From: Eubacteriales bacterium | GTDB lineage: Bacteria; Bacillota_A; Clostridia; Lachnospirales; Lachnospiraceae | Assembly (NCBI GenBank): GCA_030527765.1 | Contig: JAUNAE010000012.1 | Span: 1 to 26,209 of the forward strand | Direction: 5' to 3' | Length of the DNA stretch: 26,209 nucleotides | Part shown: positions 15,407 to 22,188 of the stretch, in pieces | Position numbering within the stretch: position 1 is the stretch's first letter | Layout of the letters: every line of letters starts with the position of its first letter | Position numbers and translations under genes: made by a program | The notes under the pieces: generated by a model | What the model was told of the DNA's origin: nothing | Seen by the model: only the letters and a program-made list of their open reading frames with translations | The model's database searches: none

Positions 15407-16096
15407 TCATAAGCAGGCTGCCGGCCTGACAGTAGTAGCAGATGGTTCAGCAGGAAGTGAATCACGGATTCTCTGCAGCACGGAGACCGGTTGCATTTCC
15501 CGAATTTCGGCCAGTCTTGCTTCGAATTTATCAATAGTTCCCTTATAGGCAGAGAACATTTCCTTGCGTTCTTCCTTTGAAGAAGCCAGAAATTCATCCA
15601 TTACCATCTCAAGGTAAGGAATCTTATCCAGTGCTTCTGCAAAGCGGTCATCCCAGTCTTCATCCATCGTTTTCGGTTTCAAGGACTCTTTCCAGTCCTT
15701 GAGAACATGATAGTAATCGGATAAGACCATAAAGAAATGATGCTCTGTCTCACGATAAATCTGTTCCGGTGACTTCGGCCTTGGCTTGGGCTTTACGGTC
15801 TTGCCATTTTCATCCTTCTCCGGCTTCCATTTGTCATAGCTGACACCGAAATCCTCAGACAGCTTCTTGGCAGCTTCATATCTTGATAAATCAAAATACT
15901 TAGCGACAAACTGGATCACATCACCACTTTCTCCACAGCCAAAGCAGTGGAAATGCTTCTTATCTACGATCATGCTGGGATTCTTGTCCCCATGAAAAGG
16001 ACAGCAGCACATACCATTATGCTTAACGTGGATTCCATAGGACTCCACCACATCCCTGGTACTGAGTTCATCCTTAACGGCATCAAATATATTCAA
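15407..16096 (-). CDS. CHC2 zinc-finger DNA primase-like protein
   Basis: A 229-aa protein with the primase zinc finger at residues 30-54: C30-32 cluster, PFH with H35, then HCFGCG with C51 and C54. The fold continues to GVSYDKWKPE. There is no TOPRIM or RNA polymerase domain, so it is a truncated, ICE-type primase; the C-terminal 140 residues are helical with unknown function. It starts with TTG, since an in-frame TGA lies a few codons upstream and no ATG serves; GAGGTG sits 9 nt before it. An intrinsic-terminator hairpin lies 27 nt upstream. It could prime complementary-strand synthesis on transferred DNA. Confidence 0.87.
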   Translation of the reverse strand: MNIFDAVKDELSTRDVVESYGIHVKHNGMCCCPFHGDKNPSMIVDKKHFHCFGCGESGDVIQFVAKYFDLSRYEAAKKLSEDFGVSYDKWKPEKDENGKTVKPKPRPKSPEQIYRETEHHFFMVLSDYYHVLKDWKESLKPKTMDEDWDDRFAEALDKIPYLEMVMDEFLASSKEERKEMFSAYKGTIDKFEARLAEIREMQPVSVLQRIRDSLPAEPSATTVRPAACL

Positions 16097-16123
16097 CCTT
16101 TCTCACCTCACTTCCTGTAAATG

Positions 16124-16161
16124 AAAAAAAGCCTGATGCACCCGTTACGATTCATCAGACT
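16124..16161 (-). terminator. Terminator-like hairpin between radC-like and primase genes
   Basis: AGCCTGATG (16130-16138) pairs with CATCAGACT (16153-16161), 8 of 9 positions, followed on the minus strand by TTTTTTT (16124-16130). The stem base touches the stop codon of the radC-like gene. The primase SD and TTG start follow within 28 nt, so it ends one transcript or attenuates the next gene. Confidence 0.8.
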
Positions 16162-16874
16162 TATAAAGCTTCTTCCTGTATTTTCTTTTTAGATGTTCTT
16201 TTGGGTTCCTTGGCTTCAGCCTTCTTTCTGCCGGATTCCTCTCTGGCATCCTTCAGGCGTTCCAAGGCTGATTTTGGCTCCGCAACTCTTTGATCCGGAA
16301 ACTTAATATCGTCCAGCATGGTTGTATAGCGGTTCTCCGGCAAAGGCAGGATATCATTCTCATGGAAAGAATAATACTGTTCCTGTGGTCCCAGAATCAC
16401 ATGGTCCACAACCGATATTCCCATCAGGTCATAGGCCTGAATCAAACGGTCAGTAACCTGAATATCCTCCCTGCTAGGCTCAAGCTTTCCGGACGGATGA
16501 AAATGAGCCAGCAAAACTGCATTGGCATTGGAGAGGATAGAGCTTTTTAGGACTTCTCTTGGATGCACGATAGATTCATTCAAGGAACCCATGCTACAGA
16601 TATTTACGGAAGAAGGATACATATTGCGAAGCTTCTGGTCCGAATCCACAGCCAGAACCTTCATACCGGCAACTGCCAGATTCGATTTCAGATTGATCAC
16701 AGCGAAGATCTCCCTGTCTAAATCCGCAAAAATCTCATCATAAAGTAGCTTTGCCACCTTAGTCGGAGTATCCAGTGGTGTGTTACTGAGTAGCGGACCT
16801 CCATTATCCCGAACCATTCGAATGGTAACCCGGTCCAATTCAAAGGGATTATTCTTTGGCATCTTCTTCATCAT
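16161..16874 (-). CDS. RadC/JAB (MPN) domain protein
   Basis: A 237-aa protein with a RadC-type JAB metalloprotease-like fold: E55, the metal motif HFHPSG at residues 124-129, S134 and D137 in the EPSREDIQVTDRL context. The C-terminal 45 residues are lysine-rich. Such RadC-like proteins are frequent on mobile elements; despite the name, no DNA-repair activity is established. AAGGAG lies upstream of several ATGs; residues 1, 2 or 5 could start it. The first 26 nt overlap the 42-aa gene. It ends at a terminator hairpin. Confidence 0.88.
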   Translation of the reverse strand: MMKKMPKNNPFELDRVTIRMVRDNGGPLLSNTPLDTPTKVAKLLYDEIFADLDREIFAVINLKSNLAVAGMKVLAVDSDQKLRNMYPSSVNICSMGSLNESIVHPREVLKSSILSNANAVLLAHFHPSGKLEPSREDIQVTDRLIQAYDLMGISVVDHVILGPQEQYYSFHENDILPLPENRYTTMLDDIKFPDQRVAEPKSALERLKDAREESGRKKAEAKEPKRTSKKKIQEEAL

Positions 16875-16977
16875 CTCCTTCTAAAACGATGGTGAGGATA
16901 ACATGATCACCCAGTTCCTGCAATCTTGTGCGGAGCTCAGAAGCAGTGATTACAGGGATGTTTTCTTCATTGCTCAT
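16849..16977 (-). CDS. 42-aa acidic small protein
   Basis: A short ORF of 42 codons beginning MSNEENIPVITASELRTRLQ and ending in an acidic EGDDEEDAKE tail. GGAGG lies 8 nt before the ATG, which is good evidence for expression; a longer frame to 17037 would run through the terminator hairpin. Its end overlaps the radC-like start by 26 nt, so coupled translation is plausible. The ELRTRLQELGDHVILTIVLE core resembles an amphipathic helix plus a strand. No known family. It sits right after a terminator-like hairpin (16994-17026), so its expression could depend on read-through. Confidence 0.65.
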   Translation of the reverse strand: MSNEENIPVITASELRTRLQELGDHVILTIVLEGDDEEDAKE

Positions 16978-16993
16978 TTCTTTTTCCTCCAAA

Positions 16994-17026
16994 TAAAAAG
17001 CACCTGAAGTATTTTCTTCAAGTGCT
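16994..17026 (-). terminator. Terminator-like hairpin upstream of the 42-aa gene RBS
   Basis: AGCACCTGAAG (16999-17009) pairs with CTTCAAGTGCT (17016-17026), 10 of 11, loop 6, followed on the minus strand by TTTTT (16994-16998). The next gene's SD begins within 10 nt of the U-tract. It is 23 nt after the stop of the sigma-like gene. Confidence 0.85.
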
Positions 17027-17049
17027 AAAGCTATCATTATATTTTTTGT

Positions 17050-17439
17050 CTAATCATTAAGAAAATCTATCAGCCTCTTTCTTCTCTTAAGTCTGCAACC
17101 AGGCCTTAAACATTTTCTTTCAATCTGACGTGCGCGGTCTCTGGTAATTCCAAACATCTTTACAATTTCATCTAAGGTTTTAGCTTTTCCATCTATGAGA
17201 CCGAATCTTTGGCAAATAAACAGCTGTTCCCGAGGTTTGCAGGAAGAAAGACGTTCGAATAATCGACAAATATCTTCCTGATTATCAGATTTGCAAAGAT
17301 ATTCCTTTACATATGCATCAACAGAGCCATATTCAGCTTTAATCAGTTCTATTACCTCTTCATCCAATTGATTTACGTAAAGGGTGGCGTCAATGCAATT
17401 GACCATGTTATTTTCAAAATCGAAATATTCTTCTGACAT
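17050..17439 (-). CDS. Sigma-70 region 4-like DNA-binding protein
   Basis: A 129-aa protein whose residues 65-112 match sigma region 4: KPREQLFICQRFGLIDG followed by the helix-turn-helix TLDEIVKMFGITRDRARQIERK. The tail is very basic (RLKRRKRL). The first 60 residues are acidic and helical and do not look like sigma region 2, so it probably acts as an auxiliary sigma-like regulator rather than a complete sigma factor. SD GGAGGG lies upstream. Given its place in the transfer operon it is a good candidate for the operon's own transcription control, but the target promoter is unknown. Confidence 0.82.
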   Translation of the reverse strand: MSEEYFDFENNMVNCIDATLYVNQLDEEVIELIKAEYGSVDAYVKEYLCKSDNQEDICRLFERLSSCKPREQLFICQRFGLIDGKAKTLDEIVKMFGITRDRARQIERKCLRPGCRLKRRKRLIDFLND

Positions 17440-17495
17440 ATTGTATCCCTCCGACTTCGCTTTTCTTTTATTTTAGCGTCGTCGTCAAGGACAAA

Positions 17496-18029
17496 TCAGA
17501 TTCGGCCTAAGGCTTTCCAATAGGCGAAGAAATTAGCATGCCACAATACTTCCATACTGAAGTAATCACCGTATTCTGAATACTTGTGGCAGATGTTGAG
17601 AAGTTTGTCTCTCAGCGCATCTTTATCCAATTCAGGATTTATTTCTTCAAGCCAGGATGAATACCAGCACCAAATCAGCGCACAGTAATCTGCACGACAT
17701 CGCTGCTTACGACTGACAGTTCCTTTCATCCAACGACTTACATTTTTCGGATAACAGCTATGGGTAATCTTTACCTGATCCGGATATATTCTTGATTTTT
17801 CCAAAACACGAGAGTTTCTATAAGGGGCATGCAGATCAGTATTCTTCTCCATTACATCAAAGAAATCTCGGGCATATTTATTACGAAGAATGGCATATTC
17901 ACGATTTCCGGAATATCCATCCTTTAATGCTGTTGGACCTTCGGCGAATACAGCAAGAGAGAACTCGGGACAATTTGAATATTCTTTTATGCAGTCATAA
18001 AAGCTTTTTACAAAGTCTGCATAAGGCAT
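17496..18029 (-). CDS. Hypothetical protein of the ICE regulatory segment
   Basis: A 177-aa protein from the ATG at 18029 (AAGGAAG 8 nt upstream; a GTG at 18038 is less likely because it sits in the SD). It has no membrane segment or signal peptide and is rich in aromatic residues and cysteines: PEFSLAVFAEGPTALKDG, KYARDFFDVME, RADYCALIWCWYSSWLEE, MEVLWHANFFAYWKALG. I do not recognise it. Its upstream region carries an 11-bp inverted repeat (18049-18090). The next gene downstream is the sigma-like regulator, 56 nt away. Confidence 0.7.
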   Translation of the reverse strand: MPYADFVKSFYDCIKEYSNCPEFSLAVFAEGPTALKDGYSGNREYAILRNKYARDFFDVMEKNTDLHAPYRNSRVLEKSRIYPDQVKITHSCYPKNVSRWMKGTVSRKQRCRADYCALIWCWYSSWLEEINPELDKDALRDKLLNICHKYSEYGDYFSMEVLWHANFFAYWKALGRI

Positions 18030-18048
18030 CGACAACACTTCCTTTTCA

Positions 18049-18090
18049 GTGGCTGGTTTAATATGAGTATTCTATCATAAAACCAGCCAC
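18049..18090. promoter_or_regulatory. 11-bp inverted repeat upstream of the 177-aa gene
   Basis: GTGGCTGGTTT (18049-18059) and AAACCAGCCAC (18080-18090) are a perfect inverted repeat with a 20-nt A/T-rich loop. No T-tract follows on either strand, so it is not a standard terminator. It ends beside the SD of the 177-aa gene. The loop includes a -10-like TATGAT on the minus strand. A regulator-binding site or mRNA structure is possible. Confidence 0.5.
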
Positions 18091-18123
18091 CTATATAGGA
18101 GAAATGACTTAAGCTAACTTGTC

Positions 18124-18933
18124 TTAATTATCATCCTCATCCGAGTCATAATATTCCGGCTCTTCATCTGCACCTTCATCAGAATCTGCATACTCAGAAT
18201 CATATGCCTCATCGTCGTCATCATCGTATCCCGCATCTGGATCCGGCTTATTATCTGCCTTTTTCTTCTTTGCATTCTGTACTACATAATAACCACCACC
18301 GGCTGCAGTTAATCCGAGAAGAGCCAATACTCCAAGAATTCCCTTCATATTCATAAGTTTCTTCTCCGGCTCCGGGTCAGGTTCGGGTTCGGGATCAGCG
18401 ATAGGCTCTGTTTCCTCTACCTCCGGTTCTTCCTTCTCTGTTACAGTGGCGATATATTCTTCCTGAGCTTCTTCATCCAAGAGATGGAAGAGGTCAGCTT
18501 CATCTACCTGATTCAGGAAATGCACAGTGCCTTCGCCCTCTGCATCACGGTCGATAATGATGTAGAAATAGTTACCGGTCTTGGTAACAACAGTAAGGAA
18601 CTGCTTGCCCTTGCCACTTGTCTTACCAATATCATCAATCAGGGACAGATTTCCTTCCGGAGTCAGTGGTTCTCCTTCCTCAGATTCCTCTAAGCCGGAG
18701 AGCATTAAACCAAAGATAGATGCCAGCTGGTCACCGATCTCACCGCCAAGGATATCCTCCAGATCTACTTCTTCGCCATCAACACTGATAGAAATACCAT
18801 CTGTGGCAGTACCAACCTCTCTTTCTTCCTCGTTAGAAGACTGTCCGTCGGAAGCAAATGCCACCGTAGGCATCAGACTGAGACTCATTACAAGAGTCAT
18901 GATAAGGGTTACGATCTTATTCCTGATTTTCAT
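18124..18933 (-). CDS. DUF4366 (CD1107-like) membrane protein of the conjugation module
   Basis: A 269-aa protein from the ATG at 18933. It has a signal peptide ([23 protein letters not shown]), an extracellular domain of about 140 residues ([18 protein letters not shown], then [20 protein letters not shown]), a proline/glutamate repeat stretch ([10 protein letters not shown]), a membrane segment ([21 protein letters not shown]) and a very acidic cytoplasmic tail of Asp, Glu and Tyr. This layout is that of DUF4366/CD1107 proteins found with DUF4315 in Gram-positive ICEs. Probably a surface component or adaptor of the mating channel. It overlaps the DUF4315 gene slightly (17 nt). Confidence 0.88.
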   Translation of the reverse strand: MKIRNKIVTLIMTLVMSLSLMPTVAFASDGQSSNEEEREVGTATDGISISVDGEEVDLEDILGGEIGDQLASIFGLMLSGLEESEEGEPLTPEGNLSLIDDIGKTSGKGKQFLTVVTKTGNYFYIIIDRDAEGEGTVHFLNQVDEADLFHLLDEEAQEEYIATVTEKEEPEVEETEPIADPEPEPDPEPEKKLMNMKGILGVLALLGLTAAGGGYYVVQNAKKKKADNKPDPDAGYDDDDDEAYDSEYADSDEGADEEPEYYDSDEDDN

Positions 18934-19186
18934 GATATTCATCCTCACTTTCTCCTAAGAAACCGGATTCCGGTATATTCAAACTGCCATCGTCGCTCTT
19001 CATAGATTCCAGAAATCTGGCAAGCTGGTCTGGTGTCAGATTATAGGAACGGACCGTATCCTGAATTTCCACATTTTCCTGTGCCTTATACTTACGGTCA
19101 AGTTCCTTGTACTTGGCATCCCATTCGTCACGTTTCTGGCGCGCCTTTTCTCTTTCCGCGCCAATCTTATCAAGCTTTGCGCTCAT
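18917..19186 (-). CDS. DUF4315 family protein
   Basis: An 89-aa, highly charged coiled-coil protein: the first 40 residues ([20 protein letters not shown] and following) are a heptad-rich helix, and the middle has [13 protein letters not shown]. Matches DUF4315, which accompanies DUF4366 in conjugation modules. AGGAGG lies 6 nt before the ATG, just after a terminator-like hairpin. The last 17 nt overlap the DUF4366 gene. Likely a small cytoplasmic partner of the mating apparatus; the exact role is unknown. Confidence 0.88.
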   Translation of the reverse strand: MSAKLDKIGAEREKARQKRDEWDAKYKELDRKYKAQENVEIQDTVRSYNLTPDQLARFLESMKSDDGSLNIPESGFLGESEDEYHENQE

Positions 19187-19202
19187 GATTTTCCTCCTAT
19201 TG

Positions 19203-19235
19203 AAAAAGGCACCTGATCAGATACGAACAGATGCC
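19203..19235 (-). terminator. Terminator-like hairpin upstream of the DUF4315 RBS
   Basis: GGCACCTG (19208-19215) pairs with CAGATGCC (19228-19235), 7 of 8, loop 12, followed on the minus strand by TTTTT (19203-19207). It is 16 nt before the DUF4315 start codon and about 90 nt after the hydrolase gene stop. Confidence 0.75.
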
Positions 19236-19266
19236 ATTAGAAATACATATTTTCAGTTGCTGTAAA

Positions 19267-19314
19267 ATTATAAAACTATGTTGTAAATGAATTATAAAAC
19301 TTATTTGTAAATCG
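19267..19314. repeat. Tandem 24-bp A/T-rich repeat
   Basis: Two adjacent 24-bp copies (19267-19290 and 19291-19314) start ATTATAAAACT and end TTGTAAAT plus two bases; they match at 19 of 24 positions. A further TGTAAA lies just before the first copy. On the minus strand each copy offers a TATAAT-like -10 and a TTTACA-like -35, though at wrong spacing for one promoter. It may be a regulator-binding array. Confidence 0.65.
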
Positions 19315-19323
19315 CCAGACCCA

Positions 19324-22176
19324 TTAATCTAGGATTCTTCCGGCAGTAAGCCAATGCTGGATCCAGTACTGTGAGTTGAGGTTCCCGTACTGACATGGGT
19401 CACCGCAGTGAATGAAGGTTGCAGCTCCATACTGACCGGAACCGATGTAGATTCCGATATGGCTAGCTCCTTCGACTTCATAGGTTCCCTGGAAAAATAC
19501 CAGATCACCCGGCTGAAGCTGTTCCTTCGGGATTCGTCTGCTGATTGCCAGAAGGCCATTGGCTGTACGATGTCCTGTGTTCTTTACTCCTGAATGGGTG
19601 AGGCAGTAGCTTACATATCCGGAACAGTCAAAACCACTCGGGCTGTAACCACCCCATACATAAGGCGTACCCAGATACTTCTTTGCTTCATTAATTAATG
19701 CGGCTGCCTTCTCACTGGCAATAGCCGGCGATGCAATCACGGCAGTACCTGTATCCATATAGAAGTAAGGATTAAAGTAGGTTCCCCTGTACTTAAAGGA
19801 GATGGTAAGCTTCAAGCTGGAATTTACCTTTGCAATCTGCTGTTCGACTTCCACTGTATCACCTCTTGCGACAGTAATATTCTTGAGTCCGGACAGGCTG
19901 ATTTCATAGCCATGCTCATCCTCCAGAACTACCTTGTCAGAAGATACGGATTTTACCGTTCCATCCATCACAGATAATACCTTTACATTCTCCGGAAGAG
20001 ACAGAACCATATCATCAGAGTCCTTGACCCTCATGCCCATGGCATCATAATAATATCCGTAATTATACAGGATATTTTCATGCCACTTATAAGGAACAGG
20101 GGTTCCGAAGAACATTCTGTTACCATGAGTTGTCTGGTAGACACCATAGACTTCCTTTTCCTCTGCGGTCATTTCACGATTACAGATGGTTTCCAAATCC
20201 TTTGATGTCAATTTTACAGTGGTTGCCGTTACATTACTATTGGTTGTTACTGTTACAGCTTCGCCACTACCACCTGCATAATAGGCTTCCCAGGTTTTAT
20301 GACCATGGGCAGATGCAGCACTGTGGCTGTCGTAATAGACGTCGAAATCCACACCATACTGGTCAAAATTGCCCGTATCCTCTACTTTGTAAAGGACACC
20401 GTTCATGATAATCTCAGTACCCATAGGTACAGTCGGATTATGTGCATCTACGGCAATAGTATGATTTGCTGTCGGCATGACTCCGGAAGCTGTTGCACCG
20501 CCGGCCCATCTGCCACAGCAGATAGAACAGTTACAATAACCGCTTGTGACCACATTTCCAAGGGATTCCCCTCGGTTTACAGTCTTGGTTATTGCCCTGT
20601 TTTCGGTACTGGTAGTAATTGACAGGTTATACTGCAGGTTAAAGAGGCGTTCAATCTCACCTTTTACGTCAGCGAATTTAAAGCCTCCAAACCTTGCTGA
20701 GAGATAGCTGATCAGAACCGAAGGGTCATGACCAATATCCGCTAAGTCATAATTGTATTCATCGCTTCCCGAATGTGTATCCGGAACCTTATCAATCTTT
20801 TTACGAAGCTCACATTCCAGCTTCACATAATAGGCCTCAGCCTTAGAAATATCGATATCATCGGAAGGCCAAGATGTTGCAGTTACTGTGGTAAGAGCTC
20901 CTGTAAACATGGTAGAGCAGGACTGCAGCATGGTGGTCATGAACATAACCAACAACAGAAGCAATAACATAATCTTGATGAAACCGCTGTGCTCCACTGC
21001 AAAATCCTTCAACCGCTGAATCAGGTTTTTGCCTCCACTTGCGGTAGACTTAGCTGTGCTACCAGCTGCCTCTGCACCTCCAGCAGATTCACGGAAGCTT
21101 GCGGCAGCTCTGGCTGCCTCATATTCCTTCTTGATCTGTCTTTTCTGCTGCCATTTGGATATTGGATTTGAATACTTCTCAGGATTTTTTGACTGATCAG
21201 CTTCATATAAAGCCTTCAGGTTAGCCTGGTCAGCCTTCTGATCCAGACGGACAGCCTTATCATAATCACGCATCTTCTTGCTGTAACTGGCATCGGATGC
21301 CAGACGGGAAGTACCTTCGGCTGCTTCGGATGCTAACTGGACAGCATTTACAGCTTCATTATCATCTTCATTGCTGTTGCTGATTGTCTTATGGACAGCA
21401 CCACTCAAGGCAGTTCCAGCCGTATTGGTTACAGGACGGCCTTTCAGCCGGGGATTTTTCACCACCTCATTCTTATCTGAAAACTTCAGATGAGAGGCCG
21501 TTCGTGCTGCCGATGAAGGCTCATCCATCAGCTTCCTGCTTGCTTTCAGTACCTTAGGTGTTTCCGAAGCGGTTGCACCTGCTTCGGCCTTAGCCGCACT
21601 TGCAGTTCCTTTTGCTGAATTAGCAGATTTGGCACCGGATTTTTCATTCTGGGCATTCTTAGCTGCCGTCTTTCGGTTTCTGGTAAACTGCCTTTCCTTA
21701 CCGACATCCATATCGAAATCATCCGTAGATGTGGCAACGCGGTCAGGCTTATTTCCTTCCCTTACAAGGGAATCGGATGAATTTGCAGCCTTAGAGGTTC
21801 CTTTTCTGGAGCCAGACTTTCGTGCTTCCCTATTATTATCATTACCGTAGCCATCTCTGGAAAATGCCTTTTCACTGGCAGAAGCACTATGCTTCAGCTT
21901 GCTTTCAGACTTGCCCTTCAGCTTCTCAGATCCGATAGCTTCCTTCTCTGAAACCTCCTTCTTACCGAAACGAAGCTGGGCCTCCCTTTCACTGGCCATA
22001 TCTTCCTCATACCTAAGCTTCTTGCTTCCCTTGGTCTTAACCTGATCCGCAGGAAGCTTCGCCTTGGCACGGTCTGCCTTGTCCGCTGCTTTTTCTGCCC
22101 TAGAGGCTGCCTTACTGACAGCAGAATTCTCTAGTTCTTCCTTACTAAACTGAAGTCTGGTTGATTTTCTGTCCAT
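19324..22176 (-). CDS. Conjugation cell-wall hydrolase: 3D domain plus NlpC/P60 (CD1108-like)
   Basis: A 950-aa bitopic protein. Residues 1-390 are a long, Ala/Lys/Ser-rich, low-complexity cytoplasmic region; a membrane segment lies near 400-420 (IKIMLLLLLLVMFMTTML). Outside the cell a 3D domain (about 544-636: SGYCNCSICCGRW, VDAHN, VEDTGNF, DVYYDSH) is followed by a degenerate M23-like/beta-barrel segment (725-810) and an NlpC/P60 peptidase (824-950) with C851 (DCSGYV), H906 (ASHIGIY) and H923 (IHCGD). It would open peptidoglycan locally for the mating pore. Strong SD AAGGAGGGG. The three wall-active-looking modules in one chain resemble the CD1108 family of ICE proteins. Start and stop are clear. 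Confidence 0.92.
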   Translation of the reverse strand: MDRKSTRLQFSKEELENSAVSKAASRAEKAADKADRAKAKLPADQVKTKGSKKLRYEEDMASEREAQLRFGKKEVSEKEAIGSEKLKGKSESKLKHSASASEKAFSRDGYGNDNNREARKSGSRKGTSKAANSSDSLVREGNKPDRVATSTDDFDMDVGKERQFTRNRKTAAKNAQNEKSGAKSANSAKGTASAAKAEAGATASETPKVLKASRKLMDEPSSAARTASHLKFSDKNEVVKNPRLKGRPVTNTAGTALSGAVHKTISNSNEDDNEAVNAVQLASEAAEGTSRLASDASYSKKMRDYDKAVRLDQKADQANLKALYEADQSKNPEKYSNPISKWQQKRQIKKEYEAARAAASFRESAGGAEAAGSTAKSTASGGKNLIQRLKDFAVEHSGFIKIMLLLLLLVMFMTTMLQSCSTMFTGALTTVTATSWPSDDIDISKAEAYYVKLECELRKKIDKVPDTHSGSDEYNYDLADIGHDPSVLISYLSARFGGFKFADVKGEIERLFNLQYNLSITTSTENRAITKTVNRGESLGNVVTSGYCNCSICCGRWAGGATASGVMPTANHTIAVDAHNPTVPMGTEIIMNGVLYKVEDTGNFDQYGVDFDVYYDSHSAASAHGHKTWEAYYAGGSGEAVTVTTNSNVTATTVKLTSKDLETICNREMTAEEKEVYGVYQTTHGNRMFFGTPVPYKWHENILYNYGYYYDAMGMRVKDSDDMVLSLPENVKVLSVMDGTVKSVSSDKVVLEDEHGYEISLSGLKNITVARGDTVEVEQQIAKVNSSLKLTISFKYRGTYFNPYFYMDTGTAVIASPAIASEKAAALINEAKKYLGTPYVWGGYSPSGFDCSGYVSYCLTHSGVKNTGHRTANGLLAISRRIPKEQLQPGDLVFFQGTYEVEGASHIGIYIGSGQYGAATFIHCGDPCQYGNLNSQYWIQHWLTAGRILD

Positions 22177-22188
22177 CCGGCCCCTCCT

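Noticed and set aside
18049..18090. Inverted repeat as a terminator of DUF4366
   Set aside because: No U-tract on either strand; kept as a regulatory candidate only.
18361..18420. Repetitive DNA in the DUF4366 gene as a distinct repeat element
   Set aside because: It simply encodes the Pro/Glu/Asp repeat of the protein.
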